This document shows, one piece after another, positions 43,256-52,328 of a DNA stretch of 64,000 nt; position 1 is the first letter of the stretch; each line of letters begins with the position of its first letter. The translations under genes were made by a program, and so were the position numbers. Below the pieces are notes generated by a model, which was not told the origin of the DNA, did not search any database, and saw nothing but the letters and a program-made list of their open reading frames with translations. Source of the DNA: Acidovorax temperans. GTDB taxonomy: Bacteria; Pseudomonadota; Gammaproteobacteria; Burkholderiales; Burkholderiaceae_C. The stretch spans positions 1,366,448 through 1,430,447 of the forward strand of contig NZ_VFPV01000002.1 in the NCBI RefSeq assembly GCF_006716905.1, written 5' to 3'.

Positions 43256-44422
43256 ATGTATGTGGACACAGAACTGGGCACCCAGATGGTGCGCTGGCGC
43301 CGGGAGTTGCACCAGTTCCCGGAAACCGGGTTCAACGAGCACAAGACCGCAGCCTTCGTGGCCGCTGCGTTGCGGGCCATGGGCCTGGAGGTGCACCAGG
43401 GCATTGGCGGCACCGGCCTGGTGGCCAGCCTGACGGCGGGAGAGGGCCAGGGCGTGATCGGCCTGCGCGCCGATATGGATGCTCTGGCCATGACCGAGAC
43501 GGCACAAGGGCGCGAACACATCTCGCGCCACCCTGGCTGCATGCACGGCTGCGGCCACGATGGGCACATGGCCATGCTGCTGGGTGCGGCGCAGCTCCTG
43601 AGCCAAAGCCGTGACTTCAACGGCACGGTGCGCTTCATCTTCCAGCCTGCCGAAGAGCATGGGCGCGGCGCACGCGCCATGATGGACGACGGGTTGTTTG
43701 AGCGCTTTCCTGTCGATGAAATCTACGGTGCGCACAACATCCCAGGCATGCCCGTGGGCCATATCGCCACGCGCGAAGGCGGCATCATGGCCAGCGAAGA
43801 CAACTTCGTCATCCGCATCACTGGCCGGGGCGGCCACGCGGCCCGCCCACACCTGGCCATTGATCCTCTGGTCGTCGCGGCCGAGATCATCCTGGCCCTG
43901 CAATCCATCGTGGCCCGCGCGGTAGACCCTGCCGAGCCCGCCGTGGTGTCGTGCACCGAAATCCACAGCGATGGCATTCGCAACGCGCTGCCCACCCATG
44001 TGGAAATCAAGGGTGATACGCGCAGCTATTCACGCCAGGTGCAGGCGTTGCTAGAGCGCCGTATGCGCGAAATCTGCCACGGCATTGCCGCAGCCCACGG
44101 CGCTACCTGTGAAGTGCAATACACCCACGAATTCGTCCCCACCATCAACTGGCCCCAATGCACCCCGGTGGCTATCCGCGCCGCGCAGGCCGTGGTGGGC
44201 CACAGCAACGTGGACGCGAATGTGGCGCCGATGATGATTTCGGAAGACTTCGGCGCCTTCCTCACCGCCGTGCCGGGTGCCTTCGTCTTCATCGGCAATG
44301 GCGCCACAGGGGCGGCTGGCGGCGTGCCGTTGCACAACGCCCAATACGACTTCAACGATGCCGTGCTGCCGATTGGCGGACGTTACTTTGCAGAAATCGT
44401 GCGACAGCGGCTTGCGGTGTGA
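43256..44422 (+). CDS. M20D amidohydrolase (hippurate hydrolase / N-acyl amino acid type)
   Basis: A 388-residue metal-dependent amidohydrolase. HGCGHDGHMAMLLGAA, QPAEEHGRGARAMM, GAHNIPGMPVGHI and ISEDFGAFL supply the metal ligands and catalytic glutamate of the HipO/IAA-amino-acid hydrolase branch. AACAGGAGGC lies before the ATG. It is the third gene in the run and ends before a strong terminator. Confidence 0.9.
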   Translation: MYVDTELGTQMVRWRRELHQFPETGFNEHKTAAFVAAALRAMGLEVHQGIGGTGLVASLTAGEGQGVIGLRADMDALAMTETAQGREHISRHPGCMHGCGHDGHMAMLLGAAQLLSQSRDFNGTVRFIFQPAEEHGRGARAMMDDGLFERFPVDEIYGAHNIPGMPVGHIATREGGIMASEDNFVIRITGRGGHAARPHLAIDPLVVAAEIILALQSIVARAVDPAEPAVVSCTEIHSDGIRNALPTHVEIKGDTRSYSRQVQALLERRMREICHGIAAAHGATCEVQYTHEFVPTINWPQCTPVAIRAAQAVVGHSNVDANVAPMMISEDFGAFLTAVPGAFVFIGNGATGAAGGVPLHNAQYDFNDAVLPIGGRYFAEIVRQRLAV

Positions 44423-44486
44423 GCTGTGGGGATGCTTCTGCCGAGCTGTGGTGCTGGCCCAGGGGGCAGGGGCGGCGCTGACAAGA

Positions 44487-44520
44487 AAAAAGCCCAAGCA
44501 GCTGAACTGCTTGGGCTTTT
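44487..44520. terminator. Bidirectional terminator between the M20 gene and tRNA-Ser
   Basis: GCCCAAGCAG-CTGAA-CTGCTTGGGC is a perfect 10-bp stem (44492-44516), flanked by an A-run on the left and TTTT on the right, so it can end transcripts from both sides. Confidence 0.92.
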
Positions 44521-44526
44521 TGCATT

Positions 44527-44614
44527 TGGCGGAGACTGTGAGATTCGAACTCACGGACGGTTGCCCGTCGGCAGTTTTCAAGACTGCTGGTTTAAACCAC
44601 TCACCCAAGTCTCC
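44527..44614 (-). tRNA. tRNA-Ser (anticodon UGA)
   Basis: On the minus strand it starts GGAGACTTGGGTGAGTGG and folds with the long variable arm of tRNA-Ser. The anticodon stem-loop CAGTCTTGAAAACTG carries TGA, and the T-arm is GTGAGTTCGAATCTCAC. The acceptor stem GGAGACT/AGTCTCC is perfect and the 3' CCA is encoded (44527-44529). It reads UCN serine codons. Confidence 0.97.
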
Positions 44615-44872
44615 GGGTAGCCACGTATTCTAGCCGCTCGCTGGCCTGTTTTTTGCGAAGCATGCCGTCAACCGCATGGCCTTGGGTTGGAGCGCCGCTT
44701 TGGCGGAGTCTTGCGAGCGGGTCACCGCACGTTAGCCCAGTCGCAGACTCAACAACCCACCGCATGGGGCGCCAGCCGGTGGTGGCGCCCATTACATTGG
44801 TGGTTGGCACAGCGCCTGGCTTTTGCGGGCTGTGCGTTTTCTTGTTTGTTGTTTGTTGAAGGAACCCGTTGC

Positions 44873-46036
44873 ATGCGCCCAGTCATCGCCCAGCTCGAAG
44901 CATCCAAGATCCGCGAGATCGCCAACGCCGGCATGGGGCGCAAAGATGTGTTGGCCTTCTGGTTTGGTGAGAGTGATGAGGTCACGCCCGATGTGATTCG
45001 CAACGCGGCCATCGAGTCGCTGCAAAGTGGCGAAACCTTTTACGCGCAGAACTGCGGCCTGCCCGAGTTGCGCGAGGCACTGGCGCAGTACACCCGGGAA
45101 TCGCACCCTTCGGCGGAGGTGGACGCCAGCCGCATCGTCGTCACCTCGGGCGGGGTCAGCGCGCTCATGCTGGCCGTGCAGGCGCTGGTAGATGCAGGGG
45201 ATGAAGCCGTGATCATCACCCCCGTGTGGCCCAACCTGGTGGCGCAACCCACCATCATGGGCGCGCAGGTGCGCTGCGTGCCACTGCAGCCGCAGGGCGG
45301 GGCCTGGGGGCTGGACTTGCCTGGGCTGCTCCAGACCATCACCGAGCGCACGCGGCTGCTGATCGTGAATGCGCCCAACAACCCCACGGGCTGGACGCTG
45401 ACGCGTGAAGAGCAGGAGCAAATCCTGGCGCACTGCCGTCGCACGGGCACCTGGATTTTGGCGGACGAGGTGTACGAAAAGCTTTATTACGAGCCCACCC
45501 CCCACGGCTGCGCCCCCAGCTTTCTGGACATTGCCGAGCCTGAAGACCGCCTGCTGGTAGCGCACAGCTTTTCCAAGAGCTTTTTGATGACCGGCTGGCG
45601 CATGGGCTGGCTGGTGCTACCGGCATCGCTGGCCGATGCCATGGGCAAGCTCATCGAGTTCAACACCTCGTGCGCCAGCGTGTTCACCCAGCGCGCTGCG
45701 CTGGCGGCGCTCGCCCACCGCAAAGAGATCACGCCCCGCGTGGTGGAGCATTTCAAAACCTGCCGCGACACCCTGGTGCCCCTGCTGGCCGCCGTGCCCG
45801 GCGTGCAGGTGGCTGCGGCACATGGCGGCATGTACGCGTTTTTCCGACTCGAAGGGTTTGACGACTCCATGACCGTGGCCAAGCGCCTGGTGGCCGAGGC
45901 TGGCCTGGGCCTGGCCCCGGGCGATGCCTTTGCCCCCGAGGCCCAGGGCTGGCTGCGCTGGTGCTTTGCCTCCAAGGACCCCTCGCGGCTGGTGGAGGGT
46001 GTGCGACGATTGAAGAAGTGGCTTGAAAAGCAGTGA
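44873..46036 (+). CDS. PLP-dependent class I/II aminotransferase
   Basis: A 387-residue fold-type I enzyme. VTSGGVSALMLAVQALVDAGDEA, NAPNNPTGWTLT and the PLP lysine K235 in HSFSKSFLMTGWRMGW are diagnostic; the final arginine site is in GWLRWCFAS. It resembles aspartate/aromatic-type aminotransferases, but the substrate cannot be fixed. GAAGGAA lies about ten bases before ATG 44873. The 258 bases upstream, after the tRNA, show no other gene. Its 3' end lies opposite a minus-strand reading frame. Confidence 0.88.
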   Translation: MRPVIAQLEASKIREIANAGMGRKDVLAFWFGESDEVTPDVIRNAAIESLQSGETFYAQNCGLPELREALAQYTRESHPSAEVDASRIVVTSGGVSALMLAVQALVDAGDEAVIITPVWPNLVAQPTIMGAQVRCVPLQPQGGAWGLDLPGLLQTITERTRLLIVNAPNNPTGWTLTREEQEQILAHCRRTGTWILADEVYEKLYYEPTPHGCAPSFLDIAEPEDRLLVAHSFSKSFLMTGWRMGWLVLPASLADAMGKLIEFNTSCASVFTQRAALAALAHRKEITPRVVEHFKTCRDTLVPLLAAVPGVQVAAAHGGMYAFFRLEGFDDSMTVAKRLVAEAGLGLAPGDAFAPEAQGWLRWCFASKDPSRLVEGVRRLKKWLEKQ

Positions 46037-46678
46037 CTGGCGCTGATTTGTTGGCCCGCCCCTCGGGCGGCGCAAGGCCTTGCACATCGGCTGAGCATCG
46101 GGTGCGGCCCGCAGGGCTTGAATGACCACTGCGGGCGGCTGCCAGGTCGGCCGCGAAGGCGTGCGTTTCCGCCCTAGCCAACGCCCCAGCATCCACGCCG
46201 CCGCGCCGCCCGCCATGCCTGCCACGCACAGCGCGTGCAGGGTGGGCAGCGGTATCCACGCATAAAGGCCATTGGCGTCCGTCCACGGCGCCCAGGGTGT
46301 GATGTCGGCGTGCATCACGCTGTCGAGCAACACATGCGACCAGGTCCCGGCCAGCGCGCTGAGCAGCACGGTGCGGGGCTTCCGCCGTTCGTCTTCAGCC
46401 AGCCATGGCGCGCGGTAGTGGGTGACCTCCTGATTCCATCGCTTTAACAGTGGGCGGCACAGCCAGGGCGCCAGCACTGCCGTGGCCAGCGCGATGGGCA
46501 CCGCGCCCAAGTAGGTGTGCGTGGGCCCATGCAGCACGGCGGCGCCGCGCAGCATGCCCACCAGGGGCTCAATGTCCATCGCCACCTGGGCAATGCCGAA
46601 GGTGAGCACACTGAAGTGGCGCCCGGCCACGGCCTTGAGGGCCAGGCCAGCGCCCATGTGGAAAGGGGTGAAGGGCAT
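45617..46678 (-). CDS. YdjM-like (metal-dependent hydrolase) membrane protein with an odd C-terminal extension
   Basis: Residues 1 to about 180 match small membrane proteins annotated as metal-dependent hydrolases: [51 protein letters not shown] and [18 protein letters not shown], with His/Asp residues that may bind metal, and four hydrophobic stretches. Homologues usually end there. Here the frame stays open for 170 more codons, the last 420 bases antisense to the aminotransferase gene, and that part is low-complexity. Either the stop was lost or the true product is unusually long. Trust the region 46130-46678 as a gene; the rest is uncertain. Confidence 0.5.
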   Translation of the reverse strand: MPFTPFHMGAGLALKAVAGRHFSVLTFGIAQVAMDIEPLVGMLRGAAVLHGPTHTYLGAVPIALATAVLAPWLCRPLLKRWNQEVTHYRAPWLAEDERRKPRTVLLSALAGTWSHVLLDSVMHADITPWAPWTDANGLYAWIPLPTLHALCVAGMAGGAAAWMLGRWLGRKRTPSRPTWQPPAVVIQALRAAPDAQPMCKALRRPRGGPTNQRQSLLFKPLLQSSHTLHQPRGVLGGKAPAQPALGLGGKGIARGQAQASLGHQALGHGHGVVKPFESEKRVHAAMCRSHLHAGHGGQQGHQGVAAGFEMLHHAGRDLFAVGERRQRSALGEHAGARGVELDELAHGIGQRCR

Positions 46679-46923
46679 GGGGTTGCAGGCTTTCAGTAGG
46701 GAGTACGGTGGTTCCGCAGCAGTGTGCCATTGCAGACCAAGGGTCGGCCGTCGGCGGATGGGGACGGGCCATTACCGCAGGCTGTCAACACTTGAGGTGT
46801 GTGGCGGTCGGCTCGCTATGTGCTGGCACGGGGGCATTCCTGCAGCGTATGCTCAGCCAACCGCCTGTGCAAATGGCACAGGATCTCGGGAGATGCTTTA
46901 AATTTCGCCGCTTGCTACCTGCC

Positions 46924-47619
46924 ATGACCCACCACGTATTGCTTACAGGCTTTGAACCGTTCGACCAAGACCCGCTCAACCCCTCGTGGGAAGTGGCCCG
47001 CGCGCTGGACAGGTGGCAGCCTGCAGTTATGGGCCGTGCAGGTGATGCCTTCGAGGTGCGAGCGGCGCAGTTGCCCTGTGTCTTTGGCGATGCTGTGGTG
47101 CGTCTGCAGGCGGCCATCGCGCAGTGGCAGCCCGTGCTGGTGATTTGCCTGGGCCTGGCGGGCGGGCGCAGCGAGATCACACCCGAGCGGGTGGCCATCA
47201 ATGTGGACGATGCGCGCATCCCAGACAACGCGGGCCGCCAGCCTGTGGACACGGCGGTGCAGTTGCAAGGGCCTACGGCCTACTTTTCAACGCTGCCCAT
47301 CAAAGCCATGGTGCGCAATCTGCGTACCGAGGGCATTCCGGCGTCTGTGTCCAACACGGCGGGCACCTTTGTGTGCAACCACGTTTTTTATGCGCTGATG
47401 CACCATTTGGCACAGGCCACCACGAAGGATGGCCGCCCGCAGGCCCGCGAGGCGCGTGGAGGATTCATCCATGTGCCTGCGCTGCCCGAGCTGGCTGCGC
47501 GCCACCCGGGTATGTCAAGCATGGCTTTGGCCACGCAGGTGCGCGGGTTGCAGGTGGCCATAGAAACAGCATTGTCCGTGGCAGACGATGTGCGCGAAGT
47601 GGGCGGCGCTTTGCACTGA
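46924..47619 (+). CDS. pcp: Pyroglutamyl-peptidase I
   Basis: Cysteine peptidase (family C15) that removes N-terminal pyroglutamate from peptides, releasing 5-oxoproline in the cytoplasm. It has 231 residues. [20 protein letters not shown] opens the fold; the triad is the Glu of ITPERVAIN (E88), Cys151 in [14 protein letters not shown] and His183 in [11 protein letters not shown]. It lies at the edge of the 5-oxoproline gene block and converges on the gntR gene. The 245 bases upstream of the start hold no recognisable gene. Confidence 0.94.
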   Translation: MTHHVLLTGFEPFDQDPLNPSWEVARALDRWQPAVMGRAGDAFEVRAAQLPCVFGDAVVRLQAAIAQWQPVLVICLGLAGGRSEITPERVAINVDDARIPDNAGRQPVDTAVQLQGPTAYFSTLPIKAMVRNLRTEGIPASVSNTAGTFVCNHVFYALMHHLAQATTKDGRPQAREARGGFIHVPALPELAARHPGMSSMALATQVRGLQVAIETALSVADDVREVGGALH

Positions 47620-47686
47620 AAGCCTGCCCGCGCCCCGCGCCTTTGAACAGGTTCTGAGCCAAAAGCAGCGCGCTGGTGGCGTGTGG

Positions 47687-48391
47687 CTACTTGGGCTGAC
47701 CGCCGTCTGAAATGCGCCGTGCATACACGGCCAGCACGATGCGTTCGGAGTGCACCAAGTAGTCGTTGAGTGCGGCGGCGGCTTCGGCCAATTTGCCCGC
47801 TTCAAACAGCTCCAGGATCTTGACGTTCATCTCCACATACGGGGCGTGGAGGAACTCGGGGTCGTTGAGCAGGCCAAATGCCAGGCGCAATTCGGCCAGC
47901 AGATGGGCGAACATGGTGTTCAGCCGCTCGCTGTCGGCCAGCTCCACGATGGCCATGTGGAACTCCATGTTGGCGGTGCCCACGCCTTGCCAGTCGGCGT
48001 TGTCGCGGCATGTTTGCCCGGCCTCTACGGCGCGGCGCATGTGCTGGATGGCGGGGTTGCGGGGGTAGGCCTGGGCCATCGCCTGACACTCTATGAGTCG
48101 GCGCACCCGGTAGATGTCAATGATGGAGGCGATGCTGGGCACGGCGACCGACACGCCCCGGTTGGGCTCATGGCGCAGCAAACCCTCTTTGGTCAGCAGC
48201 CTGAATACTTCGCGCAGCGTGTTGCGCGAGATCTGCAAGTGCTCGCTGAGTGCGGCCTCCGACAGCCGCTGGCCGGGCGCGAATTCCCCATGCACGATTT
48301 TTTGGCGCATCTGCTCGGCAATGCGGTCAGAGAGGTTGAGCAGGGTGTCAGACGGGCTGGGCATGGGGCGATCGAAGGGGCGTGCGGTCAT
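47687..48391 (-). CDS. GntR/FCD-family regulator, probable control of 5-oxoproline genes
   Basis: A 234-residue regulator. The winged helix is APGQRLSEAALSEHLQISRN and TLREVFRLLTKEGLL (residues about 40-75), and the all-helical FCD effector domain follows (ECQAMAQAYPRN, EFHMAIVELADS), with His and Asp/Asn residues that usually bind a metal and a carboxylate ligand. It is divergent from the TRAP transporter. A palindrome in the shared gap has the FCD consensus TTGTnnnACAA, and a second copy precedes pxpA. 5-Oxoproline or glutamate is the likely effector; inference. Confidence 0.88.
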   Translation of the reverse strand: MTARPFDRPMPSPSDTLLNLSDRIAEQMRQKIVHGEFAPGQRLSEAALSEHLQISRNTLREVFRLLTKEGLLRHEPNRGVSVAVPSIASIIDIYRVRRLIECQAMAQAYPRNPAIQHMRRAVEAGQTCRDNADWQGVGTANMEFHMAIVELADSERLNTMFAHLLAELRLAFGLLNDPEFLHAPYVEMNVKILELFEAGKLAEAAAALNDYLVHSERIVLAVYARRISDGGQPK

Positions 48392-48558
48392 CCGAGTGTA
48401 TCTGCGGCGCCTGCTGCAAACGCGCGCCGCGCGGCTCGCTCTCTGGCGGGGGCGGGTGGTGGGTGTGGCAAGGGCTGGCACATCTGTGCACGACATGGGT
48501 GCAACAGTGCACCTTGCAGGCGCTTAGATAGGGTAACTACTGATCACAGGTGGTGCAT

Positions 48559-48575
48559 ATATTGTTCAACAATAT
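48559..48575. promoter_or_regulatory. GntR-type operator, copy 1 (gntR-dctP divergent region)
   Basis: ATATTGTT-C-AACAATAT, a perfect 17-base palindrome, in the 373-base gap (48392-48764) between gntR and dctP. It contains TTGTnnnACAA, the FCD-GntR consensus. The rest of the gap shows no gene. A matching copy is at 52182. Confidence 0.8.
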
Positions 48576-48764
48576 AAGATCAATGCAATGACAAATGATT
48601 TGGTGCCAAAGAACGTTGGTATGCATTTTGCATTGCCAAGTTGTCTTTATTCATCCATTATTTGATGCATTGGCTTGAACGTATGGCCCTTTCTGCGCTG
48701 GCGCGTAAGGGTTGCACGGACGGACCCACCATCGGTTTCTGTGAGTTTTTTAAGGAGTCATTTC

Positions 48765-49727
48765 ATGAAACGCAGCCTTTTGTCGCTCGCCCTGGTTGTG
48801 GCCGGAGCCGCTCATGCCCAGGTGAAGTGGGATTTGCCCACCGGTTATGCCGCCAACACCTTCCAGACCCAGAACAACCAGCAGTTCGCCAAAGAGGTCG
48901 ATGAGCTGACGGGCGGCAAGCTCAAGATCACCTTGCACCCCGGTGGCTCGCTCTACAAGGCCAACGAAATCAAGCGTGCGGTGCAGACGGGCCAAGTGCC
49001 TTCGGCCGAGTTCATCCTGTCGGGCGCTGCCAACGAAAACGCGTTGTACGGCGTGGACTCTGTCCCGTTCCTGGCCACTTCATACGCTGAAGCGTGGCGT
49101 CTGTACCAGGCCGCCAGGCCAGCGCAAGAAAAGCTGCTCGCTTCGCAAGGCATGAAGCTTCTGTTCAGCGTGCCGTGGCCCGGCCAGTCGCTGTACTCCA
49201 ACAAGCCCATCCAGGCACCGTCGGACTTTGCCGGAACCAAGATGCGCGCCTACAACCCCGCATCGACGCGCATTGCGCAGTTGCTCAAGGCGCAGCCTGT
49301 GACGATTCAGTTGTCCGAGCTGGGCCAGGCCTTGGCGACCAACACGGTCAACAACTTCCTCACCTCGTCGGCCAGCGGCGTGGAAAGCAAGCTGTACGAA
49401 CAGGTCAAGTACTTCTACACCGTGAACGCATGGCTGCCACGCAACGCAACAGTGGTAAACCAGAAAGCGTTTGACGCGCTCGACAAGCCCACGCAGGAGG
49501 CTGTGATGAAGGCCGCGGCCGCCGCTGAAAAGCGTGGCTGGGAAACCAGCGAACGCCTGGACAAGGAGTACGTGAAGGAACTCGCTGCCAAGGGCATGGT
49601 GATTGCCGAGCCGTCTGCGGCGCTGAAGGCCGAATTCGCCAAGATCGGCGACACCATGACCGAAGAATGGATCAAGAACGCGGGCGCCGATGGCAAAGCC
49701 ATCGTGGACGCTTACCGCAAGCGCTGA
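48765..49727 (+). CDS. TRAP transporter substrate-binding protein (DctP family)
   Basis: A 320-residue periplasmic protein with Sec signal MKRSLLSLALVVAGAAHAQ. LTGGKLKITLHPGGSLYKANEIKRAVQTG, the central TKMRAYNPAS and GQALATNTVNNF are TRAP-DctP hallmarks. TAAGGAG is eight bases before the ATG. With the small and large membrane genes downstream it forms a sodium-driven uptake system. The neighbouring genes suggest 5-oxoproline or a related acid as ligand. Confidence 0.92.
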   Translation: MKRSLLSLALVVAGAAHAQVKWDLPTGYAANTFQTQNNQQFAKEVDELTGGKLKITLHPGGSLYKANEIKRAVQTGQVPSAEFILSGAANENALYGVDSVPFLATSYAEAWRLYQAARPAQEKLLASQGMKLLFSVPWPGQSLYSNKPIQAPSDFAGTKMRAYNPASTRIAQLLKAQPVTIQLSELGQALATNTVNNFLTSSASGVESKLYEQVKYFYTVNAWLPRNATVVNQKAFDALDKPTQEAVMKAAAAAEKRGWETSERLDKEYVKELAAKGMVIAEPSAALKAEFAKIGDTMTEEWIKNAGADGKAIVDAYRKR

Positions 49728-49855
49728 TCGGCTTGACCGAACCGGGGCGCCACAGGCCCCCGGCGAGACCCGCGTCGGTGCGTTGTCCGCGATGCAGGGC
49801 CGGGTTCCTCTTTCTTTTCACCTCATTCACGCACTGCGTACGCCTGGAGTCCGCC

Positions 49856-50365
49856 ATGGGTCAGCTCGTCCGTCATTTGTATCGCCTGCTCATCGGACTC
49901 GCTTGCGTGTCCATGGTGGCCGCCTTTGTCATTGTGTTGCTGGGCATCTTGGCCCGGCAGGTGACGTTCATTGATATCCAGGGGCTGGATGCCTACGCAG
50001 GCTATGCCATCGCTGCCACCCTGTTTTTTGCATTGCCCACGGCGCTGCTGCACGGGGATCACATCCGCGTGACTCTGGTCCTGGATCGCCTGGGTGCCAA
50101 AGCGCGGGCCGTCTTTGAATGGGGCGCGCTGATTGCCGCCCAGCTGCTGTCGGGCTATCTGGCCTGGTATGCCGTGCGCGCCGTGTGGCTGTCGTACATC
50201 ACGCACGACGTATCGCCCTCGGCAGATGCCACACCGCTGTGGATTCCGCAGCTGTGCATGGCCATTGGCTGTGTGGCGTTTGCCCTGGCGTTTCTGGATG
50301 CGATCGTGGCGCGGCTGCGGGGTCGCGAGTGGTTCATTGCGGGCCCCGGCTCGGTGGCTGAGTAA
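49856..50365 (+). CDS. TRAP transporter small permease (DctQ family)
   Basis: A 169-residue membrane protein with four helices (LLIGLACVSMVAAFVIVLLG, YAIAATLFFALPTALLHGDH, GALIAAQLLSGYLAWYAV, LCMAIGCVAFALAFLDAI). HGDHIRVTLVLDRL is typical of DctQ. It lies between dctP and dctM in the usual order. Confidence 0.92.
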   Translation: MGQLVRHLYRLLIGLACVSMVAAFVIVLLGILARQVTFIDIQGLDAYAGYAIAATLFFALPTALLHGDHIRVTLVLDRLGAKARAVFEWGALIAAQLLSGYLAWYAVRAVWLSYITHDVSPSADATPLWIPQLCMAIGCVAFALAFLDAIVARLRGREWFIAGPGSVAE

Positions 50366-50379
50366 ACAAGGAGAACCTC

Positions 50380-51672
50380 ATGGACATGATGGCTGCCGTG
50401 GTATTGATCGTGGCCCTGTTTGCCGTGCTCGGCGCAGGCATGTGGATTGGCCTGGGCCTGCTGGCCGTGGGTCTGATAGGAATGGAGCTGTTCACCAGCC
50501 GGCCGGTGGGCGACAGCATGATGCTGACCATCTGGGGTGCCAGCTCTGCGTGGACGCTGACCGCCTTGCCGCTGTTTTTGTGGATGGGCGAAATCCTGTT
50601 TCGAAGCAAGCTGTCGGACAGCATGTTCCGGGGCCTGGCGCCTTGGATGGACAAGCTGCCTGGGCGGCTGCTGCACACCAACGTGGTGGGTTGCACCATT
50701 TTTGCGGCGATCTCCGGCTCGTCGGCGGCCACCTGCGCCACGATCGGCAAGATGACCTTGCCCGAGCTGCAAAAGCGCGGTTATCCCGACGCGATGGCCG
50801 TGGGCACATTGGCTGGTGCGGCCACGCTGGGGCTGCTCATTCCGCCGTCGATCATCATGATCGTGTACGGCGTGGCGGCCAACGTTTCGATTGCCAAGCT
50901 GTTTCTGGCGGGCGTGTTTCCAGGGCTGATGCTGGCGGGGCTCTTCATGGGTTACATCGCCATCTGGGCACTGTTCCATCGCGACCAGGTGCCTGTGTCG
51001 GACATGTCCATGACCTTCATGCAGAAGATCTATGAGTCGCGCCACTTGATCCCTGCCGTGATTTTGATCGGCCTGGTGCTGGGCGGAATCTACAGCGGCA
51101 TTGCTACGGCCACCGAGGCAGCCGCTCTGGGCGTGGCCGGTGCACTGGGGCTGGCTGCGTGGGAAGGTTCGCTGAGCTGGCAAAAGTTCAAGGAAGGCCT
51201 CATCAGCGCCTGCCGCGTGTACTGCATGATCGGTCTGATCCTTGCGGGCGCCGCGTTCCTCACACTGGCCATGGGCTTCATCGGCCTGCCGCGTCACCTT
51301 GCCGAGTGGATTGGCTCGCTGCATCTCTCGCCGTTTGCGCTGCTGATGATGCTGACAGTCTTCTTCATCGTGCTGGGCTGCTTCCTGGATGGCATCTCGA
51401 TGGTGGTTCTCACGATTGCCGTGCTGCTGCCCACCGTGGAGGCCGCAGGCTACGACCTGATCTGGTTTGGCATTTTCATCGTGCTGGTGGTGGAGATGGC
51501 GCAGATCACGCCACCCGTGGGGCTGAACCTCTTTGTGATTCAAGGGCTGACCAAGCGCGACATCGGCTGGATTGCAAGGGTGGCGGCACCGATGTTCTTC
51601 GTGATGCTGGCTGCGGTGTTGATGCTGTACGCAGTGCCTGAAATTGTGCTGTGGCTGCCCTCGCGGATGTGA
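50380..51672 (+). CDS. TRAP transporter large permease (DctM family)
   Basis: A 430-residue, about 12-helix transport subunit. NVVGCTIFAAISGSSAATCATIG, ATLGLLIPPSIIMIVYG, and GMEMAQITPPVGLN-like VVEMAQITPPVGLNLFVIQG are family signatures. AAGGAGA precedes the ATG by six bases. It completes the P-Q-M transporter. Confidence 0.95.
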   Translation: MDMMAAVVLIVALFAVLGAGMWIGLGLLAVGLIGMELFTSRPVGDSMMLTIWGASSAWTLTALPLFLWMGEILFRSKLSDSMFRGLAPWMDKLPGRLLHTNVVGCTIFAAISGSSAATCATIGKMTLPELQKRGYPDAMAVGTLAGAATLGLLIPPSIIMIVYGVAANVSIAKLFLAGVFPGLMLAGLFMGYIAIWALFHRDQVPVSDMSMTFMQKIYESRHLIPAVILIGLVLGGIYSGIATATEAAALGVAGALGLAAWEGSLSWQKFKEGLISACRVYCMIGLILAGAAFLTLAMGFIGLPRHLAEWIGSLHLSPFALLMMLTVFFIVLGCFLDGISMVVLTIAVLLPTVEAAGYDLIWFGIFIVLVVEMAQITPPVGLNLFVIQGLTKRDIGWIARVAAPMFFVMLAAVLMLYAVPEIVLWLPSRM

Positions 51673-51801
51673 GCCTGCCTGAATTGCCACGGTGAACGAG
51701 GAGTGCCCGCTTGGTGTGGGCACTTCACCGGTTCGACTCAACCCAGAGGTGTTCCATGGACCGTCTTCCGTCTTTGGAATCGTCGGCCTGCGTCGGTGGC
51801 C

Positions 51802-52197
51802 ATGTCTAACACCCTGGCGCGCAATGCGACGGTAGAGGCCGCGCGTGCAGGCGAACAAGGCGGGGGTTTTGCCGTGGTGGCCGGGGAGGTGCGCAGCCTG
51901 GCCGGCCGCGCGGGCGCCACGACGTCTGAGGCGGTGGACAGCGTGGCGCAGATCCTCTCGGGCCTGAGCCTTGCCAGCCTTGGGCAGAGCGATGACATCG
52001 CCCGGGCCAGCCGCGCGGTGACGGCGCTGGATGAAGTCACCCGGCAAAACGCGGCTTGGGCGGAGAAGGGCACTGCCGCGGCCCAAAGCTCGCAAGACCA
52101 GGCCATGCGGCTGAACATGGCCATGGGGGGCTCCCGCTGGGAGCCTGGGGTTGGTGAAAGTTTGTGGGTTAATGTAACTTGTATTGTTGAACAATAG
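51802..52197 (+). pseudogene. Methyl-accepting chemotaxis protein remnant
   Basis: [34 protein letters not shown] and ALDEVTRQNAA clearly derive from the cytoplasmic hairpin tip and downstream helix of a chemoreceptor (normally [21 protein letters not shown] and QMDQVTQQNAA). Sensor, membrane segments, HAMP and adaptation sites are missing, and the tip has changed residues. It is a decayed fragment stranded between dctM and pxpA. A receptor for the transported compound may once have stood here. Confidence 0.85.
52182..52196. promoter_or_regulatory. GntR-type operator, copy 2 (upstream of pxpA)
   Basis: TATTGTT-G-AACAATA, a perfect 15-base palindrome identical in both arms to the one at 48559-48575. 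It lies 133 bases before the pxpA start and overlaps the end of the chemoreceptor remnant. An AT-rich stretch (GATGTTTTATTGATTGACAA) follows and may hold the promoter. Confidence 0.8.
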
Positions 52198-52328
52198 ATG
52201 TTTTATTGATTGACAATGATGGCTTTGCTGGGATGATTCATCCTCACGCTCCACCGGCATGTAGGCCGGGGCGTCAAGACAACAGGCCTGAGACTGAAGG
52301 CCTGAGACAAGCGGAAGGAAAACAGCCA

